Positions 23,778 to 31,961 of a DNA stretch of 36,443 nt are shown here, piece by piece; positions within the stretch are counted from its first letter, which is position 1, and every line of letters starts with the position of its first letter. Where the stretch lies: assembly GCA_964415185.1 (NCBI GenBank), contig CAYPZI010000014.1, positions 1-36,443 of the forward strand, given 5' to 3'. This DNA is from CAYVBJ01 sp964415185. Its GTDB lineage: Bacteria; Bacteroidota; Rhodothermia; Balneolales; Balneolaceae. Made by a program: the position numbers and the translations under genes. The notes under the pieces are model-generated. The model was not told where the DNA came from, did not search any database, and worked only from the letters and a program-made list of their open reading frames with translations.

Positions 23778-24656
23778 GTGGATAAATCAACCATTTTTGG
23801 TATGGCGGGTGCTTTCCTGCTGGTGCTCAGTGCAATTATATTTCAGGGGGAACTCGGTTTATTTCTGAGCTTTTCTTCTATTCTGATTGTTGCCGGAGGC
23901 GTGGTGATGGTTACGATCGTAAACTACAGTTTTGAAGACCTTAAAAGAACATTTGTAAGCCTTTTTGATAACTTGAAAAATAGTGAGATGGATCTCAGGA
24001 CAGATATTGAATTAATCAATATGTTTTCAAGAAAGGCAAGGCGAGAGGGTCTGCTGGCGATGGAGCAGGATATTGAACTGATTGATGATCCGTTTTTGAA
24101 AAACGGCATGATGTATCTGCTTGACGGTATCAAAAAAGACACCCTTGTAAGCATTTTGAATGATCAGATGGAGAGTGCGGAACGCTCGATGGAAAAAAGC
24201 GTCAGTATTTTAGCCTCCATGGGCGAATATTCTCCTGCCTTCGGTATGATTGGAACGGTGATAGGCCTTGTACTGATGCTTCAGAATATACAGGATCCCG
24301 AATCACTGGGAGTGGGGCTTGCCATAGCCCTGATTACTACACTCTACGGCACTATCCTGGCCAATATGGTATTTGTTCCTCTTTCAGGCAAACTGGACCA
24401 CCTTGGTGAAAAACAGTTGACGAGAAAACGGCTTTTTAAAACAGCCATTATTTCGATTAAGGATGAAGAAAACCCCAGGATTATGGAAAACAAATTACTG
24501 AATTTCCTGTCACCTGGTGAACGTGCTGCCTACCTCGCGTATTACGATAAAGAGTCGTTCGATAAAAAACGCGAGAACAAGTTGTATGAAAACTGGAAAG
24601 ATTATCAAAAAATGCCATGGGAAAATCTGGTGGAGGATCTGGCGGCAATTGGTTAA
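23778..24656 (+). CDS. motA: Flagellar motor stator protein MotA
   Basis: The 292-aa inner-membrane protein forms the ion channel of the flagellar stator with MotB. Four helices are visible, with a large cytoplasmic loop between helices 2 and 3 that carries the RREGLLAMEQ segment (R89, E96), the region contacting FliG. Helix 3 has the conserved YSPAFGMIGTVIGL (P153) and helix 4 ITTLYGTILAN. The start is GTG at 23778, giving MDKSTIFGM as in relatives; an ATG at 23802 is possible. It is the first gene of the motor operon and overlaps motB by 40 nt. Confidence 0.96.
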   Translation: MDKSTIFGMAGAFLLVLSAIIFQGELGLFLSFSSILIVAGGVVMVTIVNYSFEDLKRTFVSLFDNLKNSEMDLRTDIELINMFSRKARREGLLAMEQDIELIDDPFLKNGMMYLLDGIKKDTLVSILNDQMESAERSMEKSVSILASMGEYSPAFGMIGTVIGLVLMLQNIQDPESLGVGLAIALITTLYGTILANMVFVPLSGKLDHLGEKQLTRKRLFKTAIISIKDEENPRIMENKLLNFLSPGERAAYLAYYDKESFDKKRENKLYENWKDYQKMPWENLVEDLAAIG

Positions 24657-25306
24657 TGACCTATGCCGATTTTATTACGCTCATGATGATATTTTTCATC
24701 GTGCTCTATACGTTTACACCCGGCGTGGAGAAAAACAAATTCACGGCAATTATTGGTGCGTTCCAGGGTAAACGGGGAATTCTTGAGCATGAGTCGGTTT
24801 TCAGTGATGAGGTTCTCGAGATCGATATGCAACGGGCTAAAAACTGGGAGGAGTTTTATCAGAAAGTTCAAGATGAAAATCTGAAAGGAGCTGTGGAAAT
24901 CGAACTTATACCTGAGGGAGTAAAAATTGTTTTGGGTGAAGCTGCCTTGTTTGAAACGTACTCGACCGTATTGTTTCCAGGTTCGGAAGAGCTTTTGACG
25001 GACATTGTGAAAGGAATTACCCGCTATACTTTTGAGGAGATTGATGTCATTGAGATCCAGGGGCATACGGATAACCGTCCCGTCAAAGTAAGTAATGGGC
25101 GTAAGTATACATCGAATTGGGAACTTGGAGCCGGCAGGGCAATTTCCGTTATGGAGTTTTTGAATGGTAACGTGAATCTGACCCCCGATCAATTCAGCAT
25201 CAGCAGTTATGGTGAACACAGGCCCATTGTACCGAACGATACCCCGGAAAATATGCAGCGTAATCGCCGGGTAGAGGTTTTTATCAAATATCAATCTCCT
25301 GAATAG
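24617..25306 (+). CDS. motB: Flagellar motor stator protein MotB
   Basis: The 229-aa protein has a Gly-rich N-terminus, one transmembrane helix with the ion-binding aspartate D18 (WLMTYADFI) and a periplasmic OmpA-like peptidoglycan-binding domain with GHTDNRPV (149-156) and RNRRVEVFIKY (215-225). The ATG at 24617 lies inside motA and gives the conserved GGG-x-NWLMTYAD start. An alternative ATG at 24656 overlaps the motA stop (TAATG) but would lose that segment. The ion (H+ or Na+) cannot be told from sequence by eye. Confidence 0.95.
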   Translation: MGKSGGGSGGNWLMTYADFITLMMIFFIVLYTFTPGVEKNKFTAIIGAFQGKRGILEHESVFSDEVLEIDMQRAKNWEEFYQKVQDENLKGAVEIELIPEGVKIVLGEAALFETYSTVLFPGSEELLTDIVKGITRYTFEEIDVIEIQGHTDNRPVKVSNGRKYTSNWELGAGRAISVMEFLNGNVNLTPDQFSISSYGEHRPIVPNDTPENMQRNRRVEVFIKYQSPE

Positions 25307-25345
25307 ACAAATAATTTTCAATGAACTTAAAAGAAGAAGTGAGCT

Positions 25346-25852
25346 ATGGCTGAAGAAGAATTAAAAAATATCGATCAAAATGAATCTGAAAACGATTCAA
25401 ACCAGGAAAAAGGCAACAGCAAAGCGAAAAGGATAGGAAAAATTTTCCTGATTTTGGCAATAATTGCAGTTCAGGGCATTGCCGCTTTTGCAATTATTAA
25501 TAAAAATTATAGTGAAATAAAGGAAACAGTGGATGGATTCAGTCAGCAAGGCGGGGTCTATTATAAAATGGATAATATCATCATTAACCCTGCTCATTCA
25601 AATGGGGAAAGGTATCTGATTATTTCACTCGCATTTGAAATGAATAACAGTGCTGATGTGGCCCAAGCCGAAAAAATGAATGTTGAAATCATCGACAGAA
25701 TAAACTCACATCTGATCAGAAAAACGGCCGAGGAACTGAGCTCTGTTGAAAGTAGGGAAGAACTCAAAAAGGAGCTGCAAACAGAAATTAATGAGGTTCT
25801 GGAAAAAAAAGCGGTACGGAATTTGTTCATAACAAAATACGTGATACAGTAA
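25346..25852 (+). CDS. fliL: Flagellar basal body protein FliL
   Basis: The 168-aa single-pass protein has an acidic cytoplasmic N-terminus, a helix at about residues 31-50 and a periplasmic domain. YYKMDNIIINPAHSNGERYLIISLAFEMNN and the C-terminal VRNLFITKYVIQ match the FliL family, which assembles around the MotAB stator. It lies between motB and fliM, as in many flagellar operons. Confidence 0.93.
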   Translation: MAEEELKNIDQNESENDSNQEKGNSKAKRIGKIFLILAIIAVQGIAAFAIINKNYSEIKETVDGFSQQGGVYYKMDNIIINPAHSNGERYLIISLAFEMNNSADVAQAEKMNVEIIDRINSHLIRKTAEELSSVESREELKKELQTEINEVLEKKAVRNLFITKYVIQ

Positions 25853-25867
25853 TGAATAAATTACCAA

Positions 25868-26809
25868 ATGCAGCAAGCTACATACGAAGAGCAAAATCAA
25901 TCCATTGTTGATGATGAGAATCTGAAACTTTACGACTTCAGGCAGCCCAAGCTTGTAAGTAAAGAAGTAATTCGCTCCATGCGAAGCATCCATGATATGT
26001 ATGCAAGGAGTGTGAAAAGAATATTTGCCAATATTCTTGGCCATAATATAGAAGTAGCCCTGACTGATGTTGAACAGGTAATCTTTTCAAGATACCTGAA
26101 TGAAATTGACGCACCATCGGCTATATTCCTTTTTAATATTGAGGAGCTGGGCGACTGGGCTGTCCTTCAGATGGAACCGGGGTTCTGTGTCTATTGCATT
26201 GAACGCCAGAGCGGCGGCGAGAAAGCCGATTTCAATGAGAAAAGAATGCTTTCAAGGATTGAAGAGCGCATCATGGGGAGAATTGTGGATAAATGTTTTA
26301 AAGACCTGAGCCACGTCTGGTCATCCTTTTTCCCGTTTACCGTAATGAACCACATTTACGAGAGCAAACCCGGCAATATCAGGACCATTTCGGCCAACGA
26401 TCCGGGAATTGTGATCCGGTTTGAATTCAGGTTTAATAAACAGCGGATTCCCTTCTCTCTCTGCTATCCCTACGCCCTGATCAAAGACCAGCTATCGGGT
26501 GCTTCATTCAGCCTGGACAAGGCGAATTTTACCGGTGCCCTCTCGGCTATTGAAAAGAAGCATTTCGAAGAGGATCTGAAACGGGCTGAAATTGTTTTCA
26601 GGGTGATTCTGGGTGGTGCAAAAGTGTCTCTCAGCCGCCTCATAGACCTGAAACAGGGCGATACCCTCATGCTGAACCAACAGATAGACGATCCCCTTGA
26701 GATCAGGGTGAACGACAAAATCAAAATGAAGGGATACCCCGGCTCAATGCGCGGCAAAAAAGCTGTAAAAATCTTCAGTATTCAGAAAAATATTAACGAT
26801 CAATTGTAA
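25868..26809 (+). CDS. fliM: Flagellar motor switch protein FliM, lacking the N-terminal CheY motif
   Basis: The 313-aa protein is the middle C-ring switch component. KLYDFRQPKLVSKEVIRSM (20-38) opens the core, followed by the CheC-like middle domain and the C-terminal SpoA domain (DPLEIRVNDKIKMKGYPG). Usual FliM proteins begin with an LSQ-x-EIDALL motif that docks phosphorylated CheY. Here the N-terminus is MQQATYEEQNQSIVDDENL and has no such motif. An in-frame stop 15 nt upstream of the ATG rules out a longer start. CheY may therefore act elsewhere, possibly on the extended FliN. Confidence 0.95.
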   Translation: MQQATYEEQNQSIVDDENLKLYDFRQPKLVSKEVIRSMRSIHDMYARSVKRIFANILGHNIEVALTDVEQVIFSRYLNEIDAPSAIFLFNIEELGDWAVLQMEPGFCVYCIERQSGGEKADFNEKRMLSRIEERIMGRIVDKCFKDLSHVWSSFFPFTVMNHIYESKPGNIRTISANDPGIVIRFEFRFNKQRIPFSLCYPYALIKDQLSGASFSLDKANFTGALSAIEKKHFEEDLKRAEIVFRVILGGAKVSLSRLIDLKQGDTLMLNQQIDDPLEIRVNDKIKMKGYPGSMRGKKAVKIFSIQKNINDQL

Positions 26810-26828
26810 AAATCACTCAAATCAAACC

Positions 26829-27800
26829 ATGGAAAACTGGAAAAAAGCCATACAGAATCTTCAACCTGCCATAGAGCTTCTGCTCCGGAACTTATCAGGC
26901 AGGAACCTTGCCATTGAAATTACCCCGCATGATTTGGCAGATGAAAAGGCAACGGCAAAAGCGATCGGGGGATATCGTCTTTATAAAACCATAGAGCAAA
27001 ATTTTCAGGCGGAAGCTCTGATTGGGTTTAATGGTGACTGGCCGGGCATATTTGAAAAATTTAATCAAAGCTCTGTTAATCAGGAGCCAGCCCAAGCTGA
27101 AAGTATATTCTACAAGGAATTGTCGGATATGTTGCTTCAACTGGCCGGTGGTGCTGTTGAAAGTATCGGGGTTGAGCTTCAGGTTGACCCATTGTCAGAA
27201 ATAGATCCCAAAAAGGTAAAAACCATTCTGAACCTGAAAGAATATTATTCTGCCACAGTTCAATTAAAGGAGTCGGAAAATGATGGCAAAAATGAGCCGG
27301 CGATGATACTGGTTCTTTCGGCAGTTAGTGAAAAGGCAGCGGCTGCCGAAGCTGATGAAATCGCAGGTAAAATTACTTCCGGGGTTTTTCAATCAGCCGC
27401 CGAACAGGCTGCAAAAACACTGATTGAAGACCAGGATGAAAATCCGGCGGGATCAAACCTCAGAATGGACAATAACGAAGGTGACAGGGTAGAGTTTGAA
27501 CCGTTTGACAAATCCCAGGATGTGAAAAACCAGAGGGAAATCCGGAATATCGACCTGCTCCGGGATGTGGAAATGCAGGTAACCGTCGAACTCGGTCGCA
27601 AGCGCATGCAGCTCGGCAGGATTTTGCAGCTCATGAAAGGATCTGTGGTAGAGCTTGAAAAACTTGCAGGCGAACCTGTCGATATATTTGTAAACGGGAG
27701 ATGTATCGCCACAGGTGATGTCGTTGTTATTGATGAACATTTTGGCGTCCGGATTACCCAGCTGATGGCGGCTCACGAATCTATGCGAAAGGTGTCGTAA
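26829..27800 (+). CDS. fliN: Flagellar motor switch protein FliN/FliY-like, with long N-terminal domain
   Basis: The C-terminal 75 residues (about 242-313) are a typical SpoA/FliN domain: LLRDVEMQVTVELGRKRM, EPVDIFVNGRCIATGDVV and DEHFGVRIT. The preceding 240 residues are unlike the short linker of ordinary FliN (total here 323 aa). Residues 94-115 (FYKELSDMLLQLAGGAVESIGV) resemble the helix of CheC/FliY phosphatases, though the usual Asn is Asp. A FliY-like signal-binding or CheY-phosphatase function is possible but not shown. The N-terminus has no clear EIDALL motif either. Confidence 0.88.
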   Translation: MENWKKAIQNLQPAIELLLRNLSGRNLAIEITPHDLADEKATAKAIGGYRLYKTIEQNFQAEALIGFNGDWPGIFEKFNQSSVNQEPAQAESIFYKELSDMLLQLAGGAVESIGVELQVDPLSEIDPKKVKTILNLKEYYSATVQLKESENDGKNEPAMILVLSAVSEKAAAAEADEIAGKITSGVFQSAAEQAAKTLIEDQDENPAGSNLRMDNNEGDRVEFEPFDKSQDVKNQREIRNIDLLRDVEMQVTVELGRKRMQLGRILQLMKGSVVELEKLAGEPVDIFVNGRCIATGDVVVIDEHFGVRITQLMAAHESMRKVS

Positions 27801-27801
27801 T

Positions 27802-28407
27802 ATGGATTTCGACAAGTTCGGAAAGCAGCTAAAAAGCAATCCACGGAAAACCCTTCAATTTGTTGCAGGTTTTGTTTTGGTACTGCTCGTTTTGTGGGTG
27901 CTTGTACTTTTCCAGGCTGATTCACTCAAGGAAGAGAAGTATGTGGAGATACCTGGAAACAGCGAAATGACTATCTTTCAGCAGGATGAAAAGAGTGATG
28001 AGCCTGCCAGAGCAGATAAACTTACCGGTATTCGTAAGGCAGATAATACAGGAACAGGTACCGGCAGCATGACCGCTTTCCTGATACTACTGCTGGGAGG
28101 TTCCGGCGTCTGGATCTACCTGGCAAAAAGAAATAAAGACGGTAAAGGTAAAGAAGCATCAGCCGAGTCGACAGCCGGATTTAAAATTCTGAATAGCGAG
28201 CAGGTGTCTGATACAAATGCGCTGGTTTTGGCGGAGGTGAATGGTGAATTTTGGATGCTGAGTTCAGGAAACGAGGGACTCAAAATCCTGAAAGCCTATT
28301 CGAAAGATGAATGGGCCGCCCGGCAGGATCCTCCTAAGCCTGAAAAGAACAACGGCAAGGTTTTCTCTGAATTACTGAACGGATACAGGCATAACGGAAA
28401 TGCGTAG
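27802..28407 (+). CDS. fliO: FliO-like flagellar export protein with two membrane helices
   Basis: The 201-aa protein starts 1 nt after the fliN stop codon and overlaps fliP by 8 nt, the canonical fliO position. Helix 1 spans about residues 17-38 and helix 2 about 91-108. A KILNSEQVSDTNALVLAEVNGEFWMLSSGNEGLKIL segment matches the FliO cytoplasmic domain. FliO usually has a single helix, so the extra N-terminal one with its 50-residue linker is unusual. FliO helps assemble the FliP ring of the export gate. Confidence 0.82.
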   Translation: MDFDKFGKQLKSNPRKTLQFVAGFVLVLLVLWVLVLFQADSLKEEKYVEIPGNSEMTIFQQDEKSDEPARADKLTGIRKADNTGTGTGSMTAFLILLLGGSGVWIYLAKRNKDGKGKEASAESTAGFKILNSEQVSDTNALVLAEVNGEFWMLSSGNEGLKILKAYSKDEWAARQDPPKPEKNNGKVFSELLNGYRHNGNA

Positions 28408-29221
28408 AATAATACAGAAGAATAACAATCATCCTGACAGGTCCGGAAGCCGCTATAAAAATGTGGTAAACCGGGCGGGTTCGCTTATTTTTATAGCGGC
28501 GATACTCGTCTTTATTTTGCCATTTGATTTAACGGCGCAAGCCGCTCAGCAGTCACAAGGTGGTGTAAATATCAATATCGGCAGCGACACAGAAGATTTT
28601 TCGCTTGCCATCCAGGCACTGATTCTGCTTACGGTTTTGTCGTTTGGCCCGGCCATTGTGACCATGATGACAAGCTTTACCCGGATTGTAGTAGTGTTTT
28701 TCTTTTTAAGGATGGGGCTCGGCACCCAGCAATCGCCCCCCAACCAGGTTCTGCTCGGGCTGGCCCTGTTTATGACCATTTTCATTATGGCACCCGCTTT
28801 TAATGAAATAAATACGTTTGCCATTGAGCCGTATATCGAGGAAGAAATCACCCAAACCGAAGCGTTGTCGCGTGCCGCCCTGCCGCTCAAGGAATTTATG
28901 GTGAACCAGACGCGCGAAAAAGACCTGCTGCTATTTATGGACCTTGGTGATATCGACCCGGTTTCATCTCTTGATGAATTACCTATTTATGTGGCCGTAC
29001 CCGCTTTTGTGATCAGTGAACTGAGAATTGCATTTCAGATAGGGTTTTTGATCTACCTGCCGTTTATGGTGATCGACCTTGTGGTGGCATCCATCCTGCT
29101 TTCGATGGGTATCCTGTTTCTGCCGCCCGTGCTTGTTTCGCTTCCGTTCAAGATCCTGGTGTTTGTGCTCACCGACGGCTGGTACCTTCTTGTTGAATCC
29201 ATGATCAGAAGTTTTAATTGA
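28400..29221 (+). CDS. fliP: Flagellar export gate protein FliP
   Basis: The 273-aa protein has a cleavable-type signal (basic N-terminus, hydrophobic core, DLTAQAAQ) as is normal for FliP. It contains the family block MTSFTRIVVVFFFLRMGLG...QSPPNQVLLGLALFMTIFIM, a periplasmic domain and C-terminal helices with LPFMVIDLVVASILLSMGI and LPFKILVFVLTDGW. It forms the core of the type III export gate. It overlaps fliO and is 1 nt before fliQ. Confidence 0.97.
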   Translation: MRRIIQKNNNHPDRSGSRYKNVVNRAGSLIFIAAILVFILPFDLTAQAAQQSQGGVNINIGSDTEDFSLAIQALILLTVLSFGPAIVTMMTSFTRIVVVFFFLRMGLGTQQSPPNQVLLGLALFMTIFIMAPAFNEINTFAIEPYIEEEITQTEALSRAALPLKEFMVNQTREKDLLLFMDLGDIDPVSSLDELPIYVAVPAFVISELRIAFQIGFLIYLPFMVIDLVVASILLSMGILFLPPVLVSLPFKILVFVLTDGWYLLVESMIRSFN

Positions 29222-29222
29222 T

Positions 29223-29492
29223 ATGAATACGGAAGTCGGACTTTTTTGGCTGCAGGAGGCACTGACCGCGATGGTGGTTCTGGCAGGTCCCGTGCTTGCC
29301 GGCGCCCTGATCATCGGCCTCATTGTTGCACTTTTCCAGGCAGTAACCACCATCCAGGAAATGACGCTGGCTTATGTTCCGAAAATGCTGGTAGTTGTTG
29401 TTATCCTTTTTTTTATGTTCGGTTTCATGCTGGAATATACAACGGACTTTATGGCACGGATTTTTGAATTTATCGCTACAATCAATGAATAA
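29223..29492 (+). CDS. fliQ: Flagellar export gate protein FliQ
   Basis: The 89-aa two-helix protein shows the FliQ signature GPVLAGALIIGLIVALFQAVTTIQEMTLAYVPK. Length is standard. It starts directly after fliP, and its stop codon is followed at once by the fliR GTG, so translation is coupled. Confidence 0.96.
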   Translation: MNTEVGLFWLQEALTAMVVLAGPVLAGALIIGLIVALFQAVTTIQEMTLAYVPKMLVVVVILFFMFGFMLEYTTDFMARIFEFIATINE

Positions 29493-30266
29493 GTGGAGCT
29501 CCTAAAGGTAGAATATATCCTGACAGCCTTTCTCATTTTTGTGAGAGTGGGGGCTATGATCGGAACGGCACCATTTTTCAGCAACGGGTCGATACCGGTG
29601 AGGGTAAAGGTCTTTTTTTCGCTGGTGCTGGCTGTGATGTTATTTCCCGTAATTCCGGTCCAGGATGTGATGATTCCGTTTGATGCCGGCATGCTCGAAA
29701 TCGTGGTGGCCGTATTGAAAGAGCTGTTGGTTGGCATCGCTCTCGGTCTTACCGGGCAAATTCTTTTTGCCGCCCTCCAAATTGCCGGTGAACTGATGAG
29801 CCTCAATATCGGGATCGCTTTTGCCAGTTTGATCGATCCGGTGAACCAGACCCAGCAATCGGTTTTGGGCCAGCTTTTTGTATTGACCGGCACCTTTATT
29901 TTTATTAGCACGGGTGGCGACGGCTATTATATCGGCGCTCTTGCCCGGAGTTTCGAGGCTGTACCGGTGGGAACCATTACCGCCCAGGCCGGTGCACCTG
30001 TTTTTATTGAGATGGCAAAACGGCTGTTTATCTCCGGAATACAGATTGCATCGCCGTTTATCATTGTGCTCTTTTTGATGGATCTCTCATTTGCCATATT
30101 TGCAAGGATTATGCCGCAGGCCAATGTCTTTTTTATTGCCCTCCCTCTGAAAGTAGGAGTGGGATTTCTGCTGCTGTTGTGGATTTTACCATTCGCGCCC
30201 ACCGCCTTTGATATGATTTTTACCCAAATCTGGGATTTCTTGAACCGGATTATGAGTGTGTTGTAG
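29493..30266 (+). CDS. fliR: Flagellar export gate protein FliR
   Basis: The 257-aa protein has about six helices and FliR family blocks: RVGAMIGTAPFFSNGSIPVRVKVFFSLVLAVML, KELLVGIALGLTGQILFAALQIAGELM and QANVFFIALPLKVGVGF. The GTG start abuts the fliQ stop codon. FlhB, the frequent next gene, is not present in the 42 nt before the assembly gap nor after it. It may be elsewhere or, if the gap is large, inside it. Confidence 0.96.
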   Translation: MELLKVEYILTAFLIFVRVGAMIGTAPFFSNGSIPVRVKVFFSLVLAVMLFPVIPVQDVMIPFDAGMLEIVVAVLKELLVGIALGLTGQILFAALQIAGELMSLNIGIAFASLIDPVNQTQQSVLGQLFVLTGTFIFISTGGDGYYIGALARSFEAVPVGTITAQAGAPVFIEMAKRLFISGIQIASPFIIVLFLMDLSFAIFARIMPQANVFFIALPLKVGVGFLLLLWILPFAPTAFDMIFTQIWDFLNRIMSVL

Positions 30267-30275
30267 GAAATTCCG

Positions 30276-30498
30276 TCTACGCTGAAGCTTCGCCGGATTC
30301 AATCCCTCNNNNNNNNNNNNNNNNNNNNNNNNNNNNNNNNNNNNNNNNNNNNNNNNNNNNNNNNNNNNNNNNNNNNNNNNNNNNNNNNNNNNNNNNNNNN
30401 NNNNNNNNTCTACGCTGAAGCTTCGCCGGATTCAATCCCTCCATGCTGAAGCTTCGTTGGATTCAATCCGTCTGCCTTAAAGCTTCGTTGGATTTTGC
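30276..30498. repeat. Tandem repeat of 31-33 nt, spanning an assembly gap
   Basis: A 33-nt unit at 30276-30308 is repeated without change at 30409-30441, on the other side of the gap. Two diverged units follow at 30442-30472 and 30473-30498. All share GCTGAAGCTTCG or AAGCTTCGTTGGATT. The gap probably arose because further identical units could not be assembled. There are no unique spacers, so it is not a CRISPR array. The remaining DNA to 30593 contains no gene. Confidence 0.85.
30309..30408. other. Assembly gap (100 N)
   Basis: A placeholder of exactly 100 N inside the tandem repeat. True length is unknown. Continuity between fliR and the aldehyde dehydrogenase region therefore rests on scaffolding. 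Confidence 0.99.
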
Positions 30499-30593
30499 TA
30501 AGAACAAAACCGTCAATTCGTTCGGGGGGTAACATATTTGGTTTCTCGCAGATTAACGTGGAACTATTGTCTGAGTTTCGCAGAATAGTATAA

Positions 30594-31961
30594 TCATTTC
30601 AACAACCTCTTAATCCATTTGAATTTGGATTCGGTATAGGGCGGATAGCGGAAATCGGGATCGGGCCAGGCGGGTTTTTTTACGATAGACTGCTTGTAGC
30701 TGAATGCCTCAAAGCTGTTTTTTCCGTGATAGGAGCCGAAGCCGCTGTTGCCAACACCGCCAAACGGCAGGTTCGGGTTGCCAAGATGTGAAATGGTGTC
30801 GTTTATGCAACCTCCTCCAAAGGGAATTATGTTTGTAATTTTTTCTTCGACTTCCGAATTGTTTGTAAAAAGATAAAGGGCAAGAGGAGAAGGCTTGCTG
30901 TTAATGTATTTAATTGCATCATTTAGCGATTCATAAATCAAAACCGGCAGGATGGGCCCGAAAATCTCTTCCTTCATAATTTCATCATCTTCTTTTGCAT
31001 GTACAAGAGTAGGTTCAATCATCCTTTTATCAGCATTACTGATTCCTCCGTGAATAATATCGGCATTTTCCAAAAGTGAAAGCAGTCGCCGGTAATGATT
31101 CTTGTTAACGATTTGGGTATAACCTTCGGAAAAAATCGGGGAGTCGGCATAAAAATCTTTCAACGTGTTTTTGGTCTCCGTAACGAATTTGTCGAAAAGC
31201 TCACGGTGGCACATCACGTAATCGGGTGCCACACACGTCTGGCCTGCATTTAGGCATTTGCCCCACCAGATTCTTTTTGCTGCAGTTTCGATATCCGCAT
31301 CGCTATGGACAATGGCAGGGCTTTTTCCGCCAAGTTCAAGTGTTACAGGCGTAAGATTCTCGGCTGCCGCTTTCATTACTATTTTTCCGACGCGTGAGCT
31401 GCCGGTAAAAAAGATTTTATCAAAAGGCTGCTTTAACAGGTTTTGTGCGGTATCAGCATCTCCTTTAATAACGGTTAGATATTCAGGTGAAAAGTATTGA
31501 TTGACCAGATTTTGAATGGTGTCTGCCACGAGCGGTGAAAGCTCGGAAGGTTTCAGAACAGACGTATTACCTGCTGATATCGCTCCGGCCAGTGGATGTA
31601 ACAAAAGATGAATGGGGTAATTCCAGGCCCCGATAATGAGGGATGTGCCATAAGGCTGGTATTGAACCCGGTTTTTGGCAGGAAAGGTAAACAGTGAATT
31701 TGAAACCGGTTCCGGCTTCATCCAGTTTTTGAGGTTTTTTTTATGGAAGTTAATTTCATGAAGCACTGTGGCAATTTCGGCAGACCAGGCCTCAAAGTAA
31801 GGCTTGCCAAAATCTTCGTATACTGCTTCACACAAAAGTGCTTCGTTTTCGGACAGTAACTTTTCAAGAACAGATAATTTCTGCATCCGGAAATCATAAG
31901 GCCGCGTTTCTCCGCTAATGAAAAATCTTTTTTGATTATCTACGATTTGTTGTTCAATCAT
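30594..31961 (-). CDS. Aldehyde dehydrogenase, fatty/aromatic (class 3) type
   Basis: The 455-aa enzyme oxidises aldehydes to acids with NAD(P)+. Catalytic C243 (NAGQTCVAPDYV), E209 (TLELGGKSP) and N114 (GAWNYP) are present. The short length and the C-terminal sequence LPFGGVGNSGFGSYHGKNSFEAFSY with a basic tail are typical of ALDH3 proteins acting on long-chain or aromatic aldehydes. It overlaps the upstream SDR gene by 4 nt, so the two form an operon that may oxidise an alcohol stepwise to the acid. Substrate not determinable. Confidence 0.95.
   Translation of the reverse strand: MIEQQIVDNQKRFFISGETRPYDFRMQKLSVLEKLLSENEALLCEAVYEDFGKPYFEAWSAEIATVLHEINFHKKNLKNWMKPEPVSNSLFTFPAKNRVQYQPYGTSLIIGAWNYPIHLLLHPLAGAISAGNTSVLKPSELSPLVADTIQNLVNQYFSPEYLTVIKGDADTAQNLLKQPFDKIFFTGSSRVGKIVMKAAAENLTPVTLELGGKSPAIVHSDADIETAAKRIWWGKCLNAGQTCVAPDYVMCHRELFDKFVTETKNTLKDFYADSPIFSEGYTQIVNKNHYRRLLSLLENADIIHGGISNADKRMIEPTLVHAKEDDEIMKEEIFGPILPVLIYESLNDAIKYINSKPSPLALYLFTNNSEVEEKITNIIPFGGGCINDTISHLGNPNLPFGGVGNSGFGSYHGKNSFEAFSYKQSIVKKPAWPDPDFRYPPYTESKFKWIKRLLK

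Noticed and set aside
24653..25321. Long open frame of 222 codons antisense to motB
   Set aside because: MotB is unmistakable in the opposite strand. The antisense translation has low-complexity composition and no family signature.
30276..30498. Possible CRISPR array
   Set aside because: Units follow each other without unique spacers and no cas gene is present; it is a plain tandem repeat.
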